Origin: JAMIFN01 sp964544605
Lineage (GTDB): Bacteria > Pseudomonadota > Gammaproteobacteria > Burkholderiales > Burkholderiaceae_C
Assembly: GCA_964544605.1 (NCBI GenBank)
Contig: CAZJBX010000001.1
Location: forward strand, 62,001-126,000
Reading direction: 5' to 3'
Length of the DNA: 64,000 nt
Shown: positions 1 through 8,605 of the stretch, piece by piece
Layout: every line of letters starts with the position of its first letter
Numbering within the stretch: position 1 is the first letter of the stretch
Notes under the pieces: model-generated
Seen by the model: only the letters and a program-made list of their open reading frames with translations
The model's database searches: none
What the model was told of the DNA's origin: nothing
Position numbers and translations under genes: made by a program

Positions 1-1862
1 GGCAAAGGCTGGGTAAGGGGTTCAAAGTGTGCACCTTACATTCTGCAACGGCTGCGTCTTGAGCTGCCCAAATATCGGCATTGCGGCGATGGTAGTCAGC
101 CAAGGGCATTGCAATTTCATTGGTACTGCGCCCCAGTTGCACGGCGCGGGCTAAGGCACGGGGCACATCCACAGGCATTTCTGGTATAGGGCGTAGCAGG
201 TACACAGGGCGGGTGGTTGCTACGCGGCAGACGCTGGTGACATAGTGGCGGGTGAATTCTTCCAAAAAATGGCTGTATCCCTTGTCTGCTAAGTCCGTGG
301 GGCTCTCGAAATAAATGGTCGCCTGCCCTGCATGGGCGGCGTATTGGTCGCCATGCAAATAGTAGCTGCCTCGGTTGGCGATGATGACGGGCACATCCGC
401 TGGCAGTGCGACCATTTGTTGCATGGCCCACTCGTTGAATTCAGCACAGTGCCGGTCTTTGCGTTCTTGGCGCAGACCAAATACGGTAGGGCAGCTTGTA
501 TAGCTCATGCCGAGCACGCCATCTTGCGGTTCTTCTAAGGCCGCTTGTACGGCAGTGACGATTGCATCAGCATGGCTGTCGCCCCAAACGATGGCGCGAA
601 TGTTGGGGCCACCGTACACATGCTTGTTAAATACCATACCGCCCAGACTGTGGCTTTGTTTACGCAGCGGGTTGTGGTCTCGGGTTGCAGCGGCCTCTAC
701 TTCTGGGTTTAGGCGCCCAGGAACGCCCATTTTGAGCCGAATCCCCAATGCTGGCACGGCCACCAGCAGCGCCGCAAATACAAATGCAGCAATGGCGGAT
801 GCGGTGCGCCAGTTGGTAAGCAGCTTGCGTCCCAGTGGCTCTATCCAGCGGTAGGATGCCCAGCCCAATAGCAGGGACATCCCTAGCCCAGCGATGATTG
901 CCCCAGCCTTTCCCTGCCACCCCACATACACCAATGCCACTACCACGGGCCAATGCCATAGGTAGATGGAATAAGACCAGTCCCCCAAGCGTTGCAGCAT
1001 AGTGGGCGAGGTCAGAAGTGCGTTTTGTCGCTGTGCCAGAAGCACCAACATAGTGCCCAATACGGGCAGTAGCGCCGCCACGCCAGGCCAGTGGTCTGGC
1101 GCGGCGGTGGTGATGGAGGTCAGCATCATGGCAAAGCCCAATGCCTCAAACACCCGCTGGTGCCTTTGTGCCCAGCGCAATATAATGTTCCCCCCCCCCC
1201 CCCCCCAGGGCGAGCAAGCCGCCTGCGAGCATTTCCCAGGCACGGGTGGGCAGCAAAAAGAAGGCTGCTTCTGGTTTGTGGCTGCTCAGCCAGACCGATA
1301 GGGCAAAAGATGCCAACAGCAAGCTGACTAGCACCCGCGCTAGATTGCGCCGCCCTGGCGACAACCGCCAAACTACCCATAGTACTAGGGGCAGCAATAG
1401 GTAGAACTGCCACTCTACAGACAGTGACCAAGTGTGCAGCAGCCATTTGTCGTGTGAGGCAGCATCAAAGTAGCCTGCCTCGCGCCAGTATTGAATGTTA
1501 GAAAGGAATAAAGCGCTGGTCAGCGTATGCATGCCCAAGGCGCGGTAATCAAGAGGGGGAAGGGCAAACCAGCCCAATACTAGGAGTACTGCACACAGCA
1601 CAAGTAGAGCAGGCAAGATGCGGCGTGCCCGTGCCAAGTAAAACCTCCAGATAGAAAATCGCCCATCTTCCAGTCCTCGGGCAATGATTTGCGTCATCAA
1701 AAAACCAGAAATCACAAAGAAAATATCCACCCCAACAAATCCGCCGCTAAAGCCTGGAATATTGAAATGAAATAAGACTACGGCCAGCACCGCCCAAGCG
1801 CGCAGACCAGCGATGTCGGGGCGGAATGGGAAGGACGGCGTGACTGAGGACATGGTCTGCAT
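1..1862 (-). CDS. SGNH-type membrane acyltransferase (OafA/YrhL family), out of frame at a poly-G tract and cut by the left edge
   Basis: Integral-membrane O-acyltransferase expected to acylate a cell-surface polysaccharide. From the ATG at 1862 the first ~218 residues carry Acyltransferase-3 motifs: FHFNIPG with the catalytic-type His, GVDIFFVISGF, an ARARRILPAL loop and LSVEWQFYLLLP. Reading then enters a run of 17 G (1206-1190) and stops at 1146. In the next frame the strand stays open from 1189 to position 1: more membrane helices (GDWSYSIYLWHWP) and then an SGNH hydrolase domain with WGDSHAD near 569-588. A tract of 16 or 19 G would join both parts into one protein of over 600 residues, the usual size for this fusion. 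The C terminus lies outside the window. A second Met is at 1853; neither start has a clear ribosome-binding site. Domain calls are firm; the on/off interpretation is inference. Confidence 0.85.
1190..1206. repeat. 17-base C/G homopolymer (contingency tract)
   Basis: Uninterrupted run of 17 C on the + strand, read as 17 G in the acyltransferase gene. It follows codons for LLAL and sets the frame of everything downstream. Tracts of this length slip in replication and are the classical cause of phase variation in Neisseria and Campylobacter. With 17 G the frame is off; 16 or 19 restore it. A sequencing length error is the main alternative, although a true tract of about this length would vary anyway. 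Confidence 0.9.
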
Positions 1863-1885
1863 GATTAAGGAAACGCTGAATAGGC

Positions 1886-1929
1886 CATTAAATCCATCGA
1901 GCCTGGGACATGCGATGGGGCATTTAATG
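1886..1929. other. Long inverted repeat between hisC and the acyltransferase
   Basis: Outer arms CATTAAAT / ATTTAATG (8 bp) and inner arms CCATCG / CGATGG (6 bp) around a 12-base centre, with a few unpaired bases on each side. On the minus strand it lies downstream of hisC and 24 to 67 bases before the acyltransferase start. No T-run follows in the direction of transcription, so it is not a typical intrinsic terminator. It could be a leader-RNA structure or a protein-binding dyad for the phase-variable gene. Confidence 0.55.
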
Positions 1930-1965
1930 AGCTTGTAGTCGGCTGGGGTGAGGTTTTGAGTAGAG

Positions 1966-3093
1966 TTATAAGACGACTGTGCGCAAGGCAGAGAGCAACT
2001 GCGTATTTTCTTCGGGCGTGCCCACAGTCAGGCGCAGGCATTGCGCCAGCAGGGGGTGGCTGGCGGCCACATTTTTCACCAAAATGCCGCGCTCCTTCAG
2101 GCCAGCAAAAGCGGCTGGGGCATCGGGCAGGCGCAGCACCACCATATTGGCTTGGCTGGGGAAGACTTGGCAGCCAGGTAGCTTGGCCAGCTCGGTCAGT
2201 AGGCGCTCGCGCTCGTTGATGATTTCGCTGGCTTGGCGGGCGAATTCATCGGCGTTTTCCAAGGCAAAAGCAGCGGTTTCGGCGGTGAGGATGTTGATGT
2301 TGTAAGGCGGGCGCACTTTGTCGATTTCACCCACCAAAGCGGCCTCGCCCATGAGGTAGCCCAAGCGGATGCCAGCCAAGCCGAATTTGCTCAGGGTGCG
2401 CATCAGCAGCACATGGCCGTGCTCGGCGGGGCTTTGCAGCCACTGCGTCCACCAACTGTGGGCGGCAAAGGGGCCGTAGGCTTCGTCCACCACCACAATG
2501 CTTTGGGTTTGCGCGGCGGCGGCAATGATGCGCTGCATACTGCCTGCCTGCCAACTGTTGGCCGTGGGGTTGTTGGGGTAGGCCAGCCAAATGACGGCAG
2601 GGCGGTGGGTTTGAATGGCGGCAATCATGGCTGCCTCATCCAGCTCAAAGTCTTTGTCCAAATCGACGCCGATAAACTCCAGCCCAGCCAGTTTGGCGCT
2701 GAGCTCGTAAATCACAAAGCTCGGCTGTGGTGCCAGCACCTTGGCGCCGGGCTGGGCGCAGGCCATGTGGATGAGGTTGATGATTTCATCGGAGCCATTG
2801 CCCAGCAGCAAGCCTGCATCAGCGGGCACTTGGGCGAATTCACGCAGGGCCGCCATGAGCTGCTGCGGCTCGCCGCTGGGGTAGCGGTTCAGCGGCAGCT
2901 TGGCCAAGCGCCGCCCCAATTGCATTTGTAAATTTTGCGGCAGGGGGTAGGGGTTCTCCATAGCATCGAGCTTGATCATGCCTTCGGCATCCTGCACCAC
3001 ATAGGCTTGCATGGCGCGCACATCGGCACGGATGCGTTGGGCAATCAGGGCAGGGTTGGAAACAGGGGGCAAGGTATCGCTGGACATGCTCAT
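1966..3093 (-). CDS. hisC: Histidinol-phosphate aminotransferase
   Basis: PLP-dependent class I/II aminotransferase of histidine biosynthesis, converting imidazole acetol phosphate and glutamate to histidinol phosphate in the cytosol. The 375 residues show the HisC pattern: KLDAMENPYPLP near the N terminus, NRYP, GNGSDEII, AYPNNPT (substrate and PLP pocket) and RTLSKFGLAGIRLGY with the Schiff-base lysine. Two Mets lie at 3093 and 3087 and neither has a strong ribosome-binding site, so the exact start is uncertain. It stands alone here, without hisB or other his genes. Confidence 0.95.
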   Translation of the reverse strand: MSMSSDTLPPVSNPALIAQRIRADVRAMQAYVVQDAEGMIKLDAMENPYPLPQNLQMQLGRRLAKLPLNRYPSGEPQQLMAALREFAQVPADAGLLLGNGSDEIINLIHMACAQPGAKVLAPQPSFVIYELSAKLAGLEFIGVDLDKDFELDEAAMIAAIQTHRPAVIWLAYPNNPTANSWQAGSMQRIIAAAAQTQSIVVVDEAYGPFAAHSWWTQWLQSPAEHGHVLLMRTLSKFGLAGIRLGYLMGEAALVGEIDKVRPPYNINILTAETAAFALENADEFARQASEIINERERLLTELAKLPGCQVFPSQANMVVLRLPDAPAAFAGLKERGILVKNVAASHPLLAQCLRLTVGTPEENTQLLSALRTVVL

Positions 3094-3157
3094 GGTCGAG
3101 AGTGAGGGCAGGGCGCTGTGGCCTTTGATGGGAATGGGTTTGCCCTTGCAAAGGGCG

Positions 3158-3189
3158 CAAAAACAGAGAAGGCCGCGTGTTGCGGCCTT
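3158..3189 (-). terminator. Probable intrinsic terminator of the SDR gene
   Basis: Perfect 8-bp stem AAGGCCGC / GCGGCCTT with a 5-base loop, followed on the minus strand after five bases by a run of five T. It lies 17 bases past the stop of the minus-strand SDR gene. Confidence 0.6.
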
Positions 3190-3205
3190 GCCTGAGGGTG
3201 CGTTC

Positions 3206-4000
3206 TTAGGCGCGTTGTGAGCTCACGGAGAGCACTTCACCCGTCATGTAAGAGGAGTAGTCTGAGGCCAGGAAAATCATGGTGTTGGCGATTTCCCAAG
3301 GCTCAGCGCCACGGCCAAAGGCTTCTTTGGCGGCCAGCTCTTTGAGCAATTCTTCAGGCGCAGATTTCTTCAGCATGGCGTGGAAGGCGATAGAAGGCGC
3401 AACGGCGTTGATGCGCACGCCGAACTCAGCCGCCTCCAGCGCCGAGCAGCGCGTGAAGGCCATGACACCCGCTTTGGCAGCGGCGTAGTGGGCCTGCTCT
3501 TTTTGCGCGCGCCAGCCCAGCACAGAGGCGTTGTTCACAATCGCGCCAGCGCCACGGGGTTGCATGGCTTTGAGCATGGCGCGGGTCATGCGGAAGGTGC
3601 CTGTGAGGGTGATGTCAATGACTTTGTGCCATTCTTCATCCGTCATTTCGAGTACGGTTTTGCTGGTGCCGAGGCCAGCGTTGTTGATGAGGATGTCGGT
3701 GCCGCCGAGTTTGTCTTCAGCCGCAGCGACCAAGGCTTGCACTTGATCTTCATTGCTGACATCGCAGAGCTGGCCATAAACAGCCTCTAGGCCGGTTTCT
3801 TTTTTCAGGTTTTCTACGGCTTCGTTCAGGCGGCGCTCGTGGACATCAGAGACGAAAAGGGCGCGGCAGCCTTCTTCCGCAGCGCGTTTGGCGGCGGCAT
3901 AGCCGATGCCCACGCCCGCAGCGGCGGTAACCAAAACAGATTTGCCTTTGAGTAGGCCGTGACCAGGAACATAAGCGGGAGGCTGTTGCATGAGGGGCAT
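3206..4000 (-). CDS. Short-chain dehydrogenase resembling IpdF
   Basis: NAD(P)-dependent short-chain dehydrogenase of 264 residues. Nucleotide-binding motif TAAAGVGIG near residue 26, NNAG, catalytic Ser in NNASVLGWRA and the YAAAK pair are visible. The N-terminal YVPGHGLL and C-terminal SSYMTGEVLSVSSQRA ends closely resemble, from memory, IpdF, the reductase acting on hydroxylated indane-CoA intermediates in sterol ring degradation. No other steroid genes flank it, so the substrate is inference. The second Met (3991) aligns better with that family and has AAGG about 10 bases upstream, so it may be the real start. Confidence 0.8.
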   Translation of the reverse strand: MPLMQQPPAYVPGHGLLKGKSVLVTAAAGVGIGYAAAKRAAEEGCRALFVSDVHERRLNEAVENLKKETGLEAVYGQLCDVSNEDQVQALVAAAEDKLGGTDILINNAGLGTSKTVLEMTDEEWHKVIDITLTGTFRMTRAMLKAMQPRGAGAIVNNASVLGWRAQKEQAHYAAAKAGVMAFTRCSALEAAEFGVRINAVAPSIAFHAMLKKSAPEELLKELAAKEAFGRGAEPWEIANTMIFLASDYSSYMTGEVLSVSSQRA

Positions 4001-4161
4001 CCTTGCAGTGAAACGATAAAACGGTAAAGAGTGGCATTTTACCCGCTGGGGCTGGGCCTGGCCGTGGGCTGGCCATCTTCTAAAATGGCAGCGACTTCTG
4101 GCGGCAGCCTGTGCCGCTGGGGTTTTGGTTTTTTGCCCCCGCTTTTGAAGGAGATGCCGCC

Positions 4162-4761
4162 TTGCCTTTGCTGCCTGCCCCAGCCGATACTGCCCCGCCT
4201 TTGAGCCGCCGCGCGTATTTGCAGCAGGTGGGCCGCTGGGCCGCGCTGGGCTGGGCCGCCAGCGCAGGTACTGTGGGTTTGGCCGCTTGCCAGCGCCAGA
4301 CTTTGGCCGCCAGCCACCCTTTGCATGGCGTCGATTTGCTGGATGCGCAAGCCCAGTATTTGGATAGTGCGGCTTTGCTGGGTCAGCGCCCCGTGCTGCT
4401 CAATTGCTGGGCACCGTGGTGCCCGCCCTGCGTGAAGGAGTTGCCTTTGCTGGATCGGGCTTGGCGGCAGCAGCAAGCTGAAGCAGAGGCAGTGCCTTTT
4501 GACATGCTGGCTTTGGCCTTGGATTCGGCCGATGCGGTGCGGCGCTTTTGGCAGCAACGCGATTTTGCTTTGCCCTTGGCCGTGGCAGGCGCTGCGGCCA
4601 TGGCCCGACTGCCGCGCTTGGGCAATCTGCGCGGCAGCCTGCCCTATACGGTTCTACTGGGGCCAGATGGCGCTATACTGCACAGCCATCTCGGGGCCTT
4701 CAAGGCCGATTCCTTGGCCCTTTTCATGCGTGTGGCCGATGAAAAAGCCATGCAAAAATAA
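4162..4761 (+). CDS. TlpA-like thiol-disulfide lipoprotein, probable Tat substrate, TTG start
   Basis: Thioredoxin-fold protein for disulfide reduction in the periplasm. WAPWCPPC holds the CxxC active site. I chose the TTG at 4162 because a perfect AAGGAG sits at 4148-4153; the longer GTG start at 4111 has no such site. From 4162 the product is 199 residues and begins with a Tat-like SRRAYLQ motif, a hydrophobic stretch and the lipobox GLAAC, so it is probably a Tat-exported lipoprotein. A -10-like TAAAAT lies at 4084-4089. It sits just ahead of accB, an order I recall from other Burkholderiales. The physiological partner is unknown. Confidence 0.85.
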   Translation: MPLLPAPADTAPPLSRRAYLQQVGRWAALGWAASAGTVGLAACQRQTLAASHPLHGVDLLDAQAQYLDSAALLGQRPVLLNCWAPWCPPCVKELPLLDRAWRQQQAEAEAVPFDMLALALDSADAVRRFWQQRDFALPLAVAGAAAMARLPRLGNLRGSLPYTVLLGPDGAILHSHLGAFKADSLALFMRVADEKAMQK

Positions 4762-4866
4762 GTAAAATTACCGAAACTTAGGCGGCTTTAACTTAAAATC
4801 GCCGCAATTCTTTCAACTTAAAGGCAATTGGCAAAGCTGAGTCAAGCTGCCACAAGGAGCCCAAAA

Positions 4867-5355
4867 ATGGATTTACGCAAACTCAAAACCTTGATTGACT
4901 TGGTTTCAGAGTCCAATGTGCATGAGCTGGAAATCACCGAACCTGAGGGCACGGTGCGCATTGTAAAAAGCCCCGTGGCCCAGCCCGAGGCCCAGCCCGT
5001 GCAAACTTTTCAGATTCCTGCGGGCTATATGCCCCAGGGCATGGTGGCCGCGCCTGCTGCTCCCGTTGCCGCCCCAGTTGCTGCGCCTGAGGCCGCCGCT
5101 GCAGCGCCTGTGGTGGTCAGTGGCACATCCGTGACTTCTCCCATGGTGGGCACTTTCTACCGTGCCCCATCGCCTGAAGCGGCCGCCTTTGTGGAAGTGG
5201 GCAGCAGCGTGAAAAAAGGCGATACCCTGTGCATCATTGAAGCGATGAAAATCCTCAATGAAATTGAGGCCGAGGTCGATGGCGTGGTGAAACAAATTTT
5301 GTGCGACAACGGCCAAGGCGTGGAATTCGGCCAAGCCCTGTTCGTGATTGAATAA
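4867..5355 (+). CDS. accB: Biotin carboxyl carrier protein of acetyl-CoA carboxylase
   Basis: Carrier subunit that moves the carboxyl group from biotin carboxylase to carboxyltransferase in the first step of fatty-acid synthesis. The 162 residues comprise an N-terminal helical region, an Ala/Pro-rich flexible linker (about residues 50-85) and a biotinyl domain with the biotinylation site EAMKILNEIEAE. The start at 4867 is fixed by AAGGAG at 4854-4859. Followed by accC after 74 bp, as is usual. Confidence 0.97.
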   Translation: MDLRKLKTLIDLVSESNVHELEITEPEGTVRIVKSPVAQPEAQPVQTFQIPAGYMPQGMVAAPAAPVAAPVAAPEAAAAAPVVVSGTSVTSPMVGTFYRAPSPEAAAFVEVGSSVKKGDTLCIIEAMKILNEIEAEVDGVVKQILCDNGQGVEFGQALFVIE

Positions 5356-5380
5356 CACCTCGCACAGCGGCTGGGGCAGG

Positions 5381-5405
5381 CCGCATTCAAGCTGTTTGAA
5401 TGCGG
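5381..5405. other. Hairpin between accB and accC
   Basis: Perfect 10-bp inverted repeat CCGCATTCAA / TTGAATGCGG with a 5-base loop in the 74-bp gap. No T-run follows, so it is more likely an RNA processing or stability element, or a protein site, than a terminator. Confidence 0.6.
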
Positions 5406-5429
5406 GTCAAGCCAGCGGCGGAGAAGCTT

Positions 5430-6800
5430 ATGTTTAAGAAAATTTTGGTCGCCAACAGGGGGGAAATCGCCCTGCGGGTGCAGCGCGCTTGCCGCGAAAT
5501 GGGCATTCAGGCCGTCATGGTTTACTCTGAGGCCGACCGCGATGCCAAGTATGTGAAGCTGGCTGATGAGGCCATCTGCATTGGCCCCGCGCCCTCTGGC
5601 CTGAGCTATTTGAATATGCCGGCCATCATCTCGGCCGCTGAGCTCAGCGATGCCGAGGCGATTCACCCTGGTTACGGTTTTTTGAGCGAGAACGCCGATT
5701 TTGCCCAGCGCGTGGAAGAATCGGGCTTTGCCTTTATTGGCCCCACGCCTGAATCTTTGCGCATGATGGGCGATAAGGTCTCGGCCAAGCACGCCATGAT
5801 CAAAGCGGGCGTGCCCTGCGTGCCAGGCTCTGACGGCGAACTGGGCGACGACCCTGTTGAGCTGAAAAAGCTGGCGAAAAAAGTCGGTTACCCCGTCATC
5901 ATCAAAGCCTCAGGCGGCGGCGGTGGCCGTGGTATGCGTGTGGTGCATACCGAGGCGGCTTTGCTCAACGCCATCCAAATGACCAAGAGCGAAGCGCAAG
6001 CGGCTTTCGGCAACCCCGCCGTCTATATGGAAAAGTTCTTGCAGAACCCCCGCCATATTGAAATCCAAATTCTGGCTGATACCCACCGCAATGCCGTGCA
6101 CTTGGGTGAGCGCGACTGCTCTATGCAGCGCCGCCACCAAAAAATCATTGAAGAAGCGCCTGCGCCGGGCATTCCCCGCAAGCTGATTGAAAAAATCGGC
6201 CAGCGCTGCGCTGAGGCTTGCCGCAAAATTGGCTATCGCGGCGCGGGCACTTTCGAATTCCTCTATGAAAAAGGCGAGTTCTACTTCATTGAGATGAACA
6301 CCCGCGTGCAAGTCGAGCACCCCGTCACCGAACTGATTACAGGCATCGACATCGTGCAGCAGCAAATCCATATTGCGGCTGGTGCCAAGCTGCCCTTTAC
6401 GCAGCGCCAAGTGTTGGCCAATATGCGCGGCCACGCCATTGAGTGCCGCATCAACGCCGAAGACCCCTACAGCTTTATGCCCTCTCCTGGCCGCATCAAT
6501 TTGTGGCACGCACCCGGTGGCCCTGGCATTCGGGTGGACTCCCACATCTACACCAATTACTTTGTGCCGCCCACTTACGACAGCATGATTGCCAAAGTGC
6601 TGGCCTATGGTGATAGCCGTGAGCAGGCGATGGCGCGTATGCGCAGCGCCCTGAGCGAGACAGTGGTCGAAGGCATCAAAACGAATGCGCCGCTGCACCG
6701 CGAGCTGCTGCTGGATGCCAAATTCATGGCAGGTGGCACCAACATCCACTACCTTGATGAGTGGATGCAAAACCGCAAAACCCGCAATTTGAGCGACTGA
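5430..6800 (+). CDS. accC: Biotin carboxylase subunit of acetyl-CoA carboxylase
   Basis: ATP-grasp enzyme that carboxylates biotin on AccB. The 456 residues match the usual length. Visible are the N-terminal ILVANRGEIALR, the glycine-rich ATP loop ASGGGGGRGM, ERDCSMQRRHQK, EMNTRVQVEH (metal and catalytic residues) and ECRINAED. I used the Met at 5430 because homologues begin MFKKILVANRGE; AGAAG lies just upstream. A strong terminator follows. Confidence 0.98.
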   Translation: MFKKILVANRGEIALRVQRACREMGIQAVMVYSEADRDAKYVKLADEAICIGPAPSGLSYLNMPAIISAAELSDAEAIHPGYGFLSENADFAQRVEESGFAFIGPTPESLRMMGDKVSAKHAMIKAGVPCVPGSDGELGDDPVELKKLAKKVGYPVIIKASGGGGGRGMRVVHTEAALLNAIQMTKSEAQAAFGNPAVYMEKFLQNPRHIEIQILADTHRNAVHLGERDCSMQRRHQKIIEEAPAPGIPRKLIEKIGQRCAEACRKIGYRGAGTFEFLYEKGEFYFIEMNTRVQVEHPVTELITGIDIVQQQIHIAAGAKLPFTQRQVLANMRGHAIECRINAEDPYSFMPSPGRINLWHAPGGPGIRVDSHIYTNYFVPPTYDSMIAKVLAYGDSREQAMARMRSALSETVVEGIKTNAPLHRELLLDAKFMAGGTNIHYLDEWMQNRKTRNLSD

Positions 6801-6845
6801 TAAAGCGATGAAAGCAGGGCTTTTGGCTTTGCTAGTGGCATCAAC

Positions 6846-6876
6846 CCCCTAAAAGCTTGGCTTTTAGGGGTTTTTT
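6846..6876 (+). terminator. Intrinsic terminator after accBC
   Basis: Ten-bp perfect stem CCCCTAAAAG / CTTTTAGGGG with a 5-base loop, then six T. It ends the accB-accC transcript before the convergent flavoprotein gene. Confidence 0.92.
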
Positions 6877-6894
6877 CATGCGCTGGCGTTGGGC

Positions 6895-7968
6895 TTAGCC
6901 TAGGCTCGATAAGACCTGCTGGGCCAGGCTGCGGCCACTGAGCCATGCGCCTTCTACGCCGCCGTTGTGCAGCCAATCGCCGCACAGACCCAGTGCCGTG
7001 CTGGGCTGCCACCAGCCGCCCATTTGCAGGGGCTGGGCGGCTTGGGCATAGCGCCAGCGGTGGGCTGTGGCTTGCACGCTGCTGGGCTTTGGCCCGCCGA
7101 GGTCGGCGAAGGCTTGCAGCAGGGCTTGTGTGGCTGTGGCTGGGTCGGCCTCTAGGTGGGCCTCGCTCCAGCTGGGGCTGGCGTGCAGCAGCCATGTTTC
7201 TGGCCCCGTGCGCTGGGGCTTGCTGCTGTCGCGTGCGATCCATTGCAAGGGGCCTTGCTCGACAAAGCAGCCATCAAAAGGCAATGGCAGGGGCTGCTTG
7301 CACCGAACCATCAGTGCCCAGCAGGGCTGCAGCATTGGGGCGCGCTGGGCCAGTGCTGTGGCCTCTGGTGCCAGATTAACCAGCAGGGCGTTGGCTTGCG
7401 GCGCGGGCAGGGCCAGCAGCACGGCGCGGTAGGGCTGCGGCAGGGGGCCGTGCTCCAGGCTGTGCAATTGCCAACCCGCCGCTGTGTTTTGCAGGGCCGT
7501 GAGGGTGGTTTGCCACTGGCAGTGCAGGGGCTGGGGCAGTTGCTCCATACCTGCAATCAGGTGGGCGGCAGGGGTCGTCATGCGCGGTGTGCCGACAAAA
7601 CGGGTGATGGCGTCGGTATGCGGCTTGAGGCCCTGTGCGCCGTGTGTGGCCAAACGGGCGGGCCAAGCGGCGGCCACGCCAGCTTCGACCCAAGTTTCGA
7701 CCTCGGCCCGAAAGTGGGAGTCTGTGGGGCTGAAAAAGGGTGCGCCATGATCGCATTGCCAGTTTGTGGCCGCATCTTGGCTGCGGCGGGTGCTCATGCG
7801 GCCTGAGGGGCCACGGCTTTTGTCAAACAAGTGCACGCTGTGCCCGGCTTGGGTCAAAAGCTGGGCGCAGCTGATGCCAGCCAGCCCAGCGCCAATGATG
7901 GCAATGGGGTGGCGGGATGCGGCGGGCGATGGGGATGGGGTGGCGTGGGGCATGGCGGCTTGGGGCAT
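6895..7968 (-). CDS. FAD-dependent oxidoreductase, renalase-like
   Basis: Soluble flavoprotein of 357 residues with an N-terminal Rossmann motif IIGAGLAG and the FDKSRGPSGRMSTRR signature of renalase-like amine oxidases. The family oxidises isomeric dihydropyridine nucleotides in studied members; the substrate here is unknown. The ATG at 7968 overlaps the TGA of the lipocalin gene by one base (TGATG), so translation is probably coupled. It is the last gene of the leftward arm headed by the LitR-like regulator, which suggests a light or oxidative-stress role. Confidence 0.85.
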   Translation of the reverse strand: MPQAAMPHATPSPSPAASRHPIAIIGAGLAGISCAQLLTQAGHSVHLFDKSRGPSGRMSTRRSQDAATNWQCDHGAPFFSPTDSHFRAEVETWVEAGVAAAWPARLATHGAQGLKPHTDAITRFVGTPRMTTPAAHLIAGMEQLPQPLHCQWQTTLTALQNTAAGWQLHSLEHGPLPQPYRAVLLALPAPQANALLVNLAPEATALAQRAPMLQPCWALMVRCKQPLPLPFDGCFVEQGPLQWIARDSSKPQRTGPETWLLHASPSWSEAHLEADPATATQALLQAFADLGGPKPSSVQATAHRWRYAQAAQPLQMGGWWQPSTALGLCGDWLHNGGVEGAWLSGRSLAQQVLSSLG

Positions 7969-8585
7969 CAATTTGAGCTGGGCTTGGGCTTGGTATGGGC
8001 AGGGTCGGTGCGGCTGTGGCTGACCCAGATGAAGGCATCGGTGTTCACGCCCAAGGCTTGGGCGGCTTGCACAAGCTGGGCTTGGGTGTCCGGCGGTAGG
8101 CTTTTCTCGCGCGCCAGAATCCAAGCGTAGTCGGTGCTGGGGCCCAGCACCAAGGCCCAGCGGTAATCGGGGTCGAGTGCGGCGACATGGTAGCCGCCAT
8201 AAAAGGGGCCGAAGAAGGAGACTTTGAGCGAGGCCGTGCTGGGCGCAGCGCTGAAGTAGGCTTTGCCAATGGCCTCATGCCAGCGCTGTTGCTCGGCTTT
8301 GTAGCCTCGGTTGATGACGCGCACGCTGCCGTTGGCTTGCGGCGCATAAAAGGCCGAGACATCGCTCATGCTGCGCTCAAAGCGGTGGTCCAGGCGGGCG
8401 ATTTCATACCACTGGCCTTGGTAGCGCTCTAAGGAGAAGGGCGAGACCGCCGTGACCCCAGCGGGCGGCGTTGTTTTGGCGCAGGCGGCCAGCCCCAAGA
8501 GGGCGGTGGCCAGTAGCATGGCCCAGCCACCGCGCCAAAGCCGTGGGCCTGTGGGCCGCCCATGAGGCAGGGAAAAATGGAACAT
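7968..8585 (-). CDS. blc: Bacterial lipocalin (Blc-like lipoprotein)
   Basis: Membrane-anchored lipocalin that binds fatty acids or lysophospholipids. The 205 residues have an extended N terminus, a hydrophobic signal ending in the lipobox GLAAC, then the lipocalin motif YQGQWYEIARLDHRFER, the RGY strand, FFGPFYGGYHV and the DYAWILAR motif. A clear AAGGAG lies 6 bases upstream of the ATG at 8585. It is 20 bp downstream of the regulator on the same strand. Blc genes are recurrent members of photolyase/LitR clusters as I recall, consistent with repair of photo-oxidised lipids. Confidence 0.9.
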   Translation of the reverse strand: MFHFSLPHGRPTGPRLWRGGWAMLLATALLGLAACAKTTPPAGVTAVSPFSLERYQGQWYEIARLDHRFERSMSDVSAFYAPQANGSVRVINRGYKAEQQRWHEAIGKAYFSAAPSTASLKVSFFGPFYGGYHVAALDPDYRWALVLGPSTDYAWILAREKSLPPDTQAQLVQAAQALGVNTDAFIWVSHSRTDPAHTKPKPSSN

Positions 8586-8605
8586 AGGACACTCCTTTGT
8601 GGGGC

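Noticed and set aside
4990..5110. Repeated GCC/CCC codons in accB as a sequence repeat
   Set aside because: It is the normal Ala/Pro-rich linker of biotin carboxyl carrier proteins.
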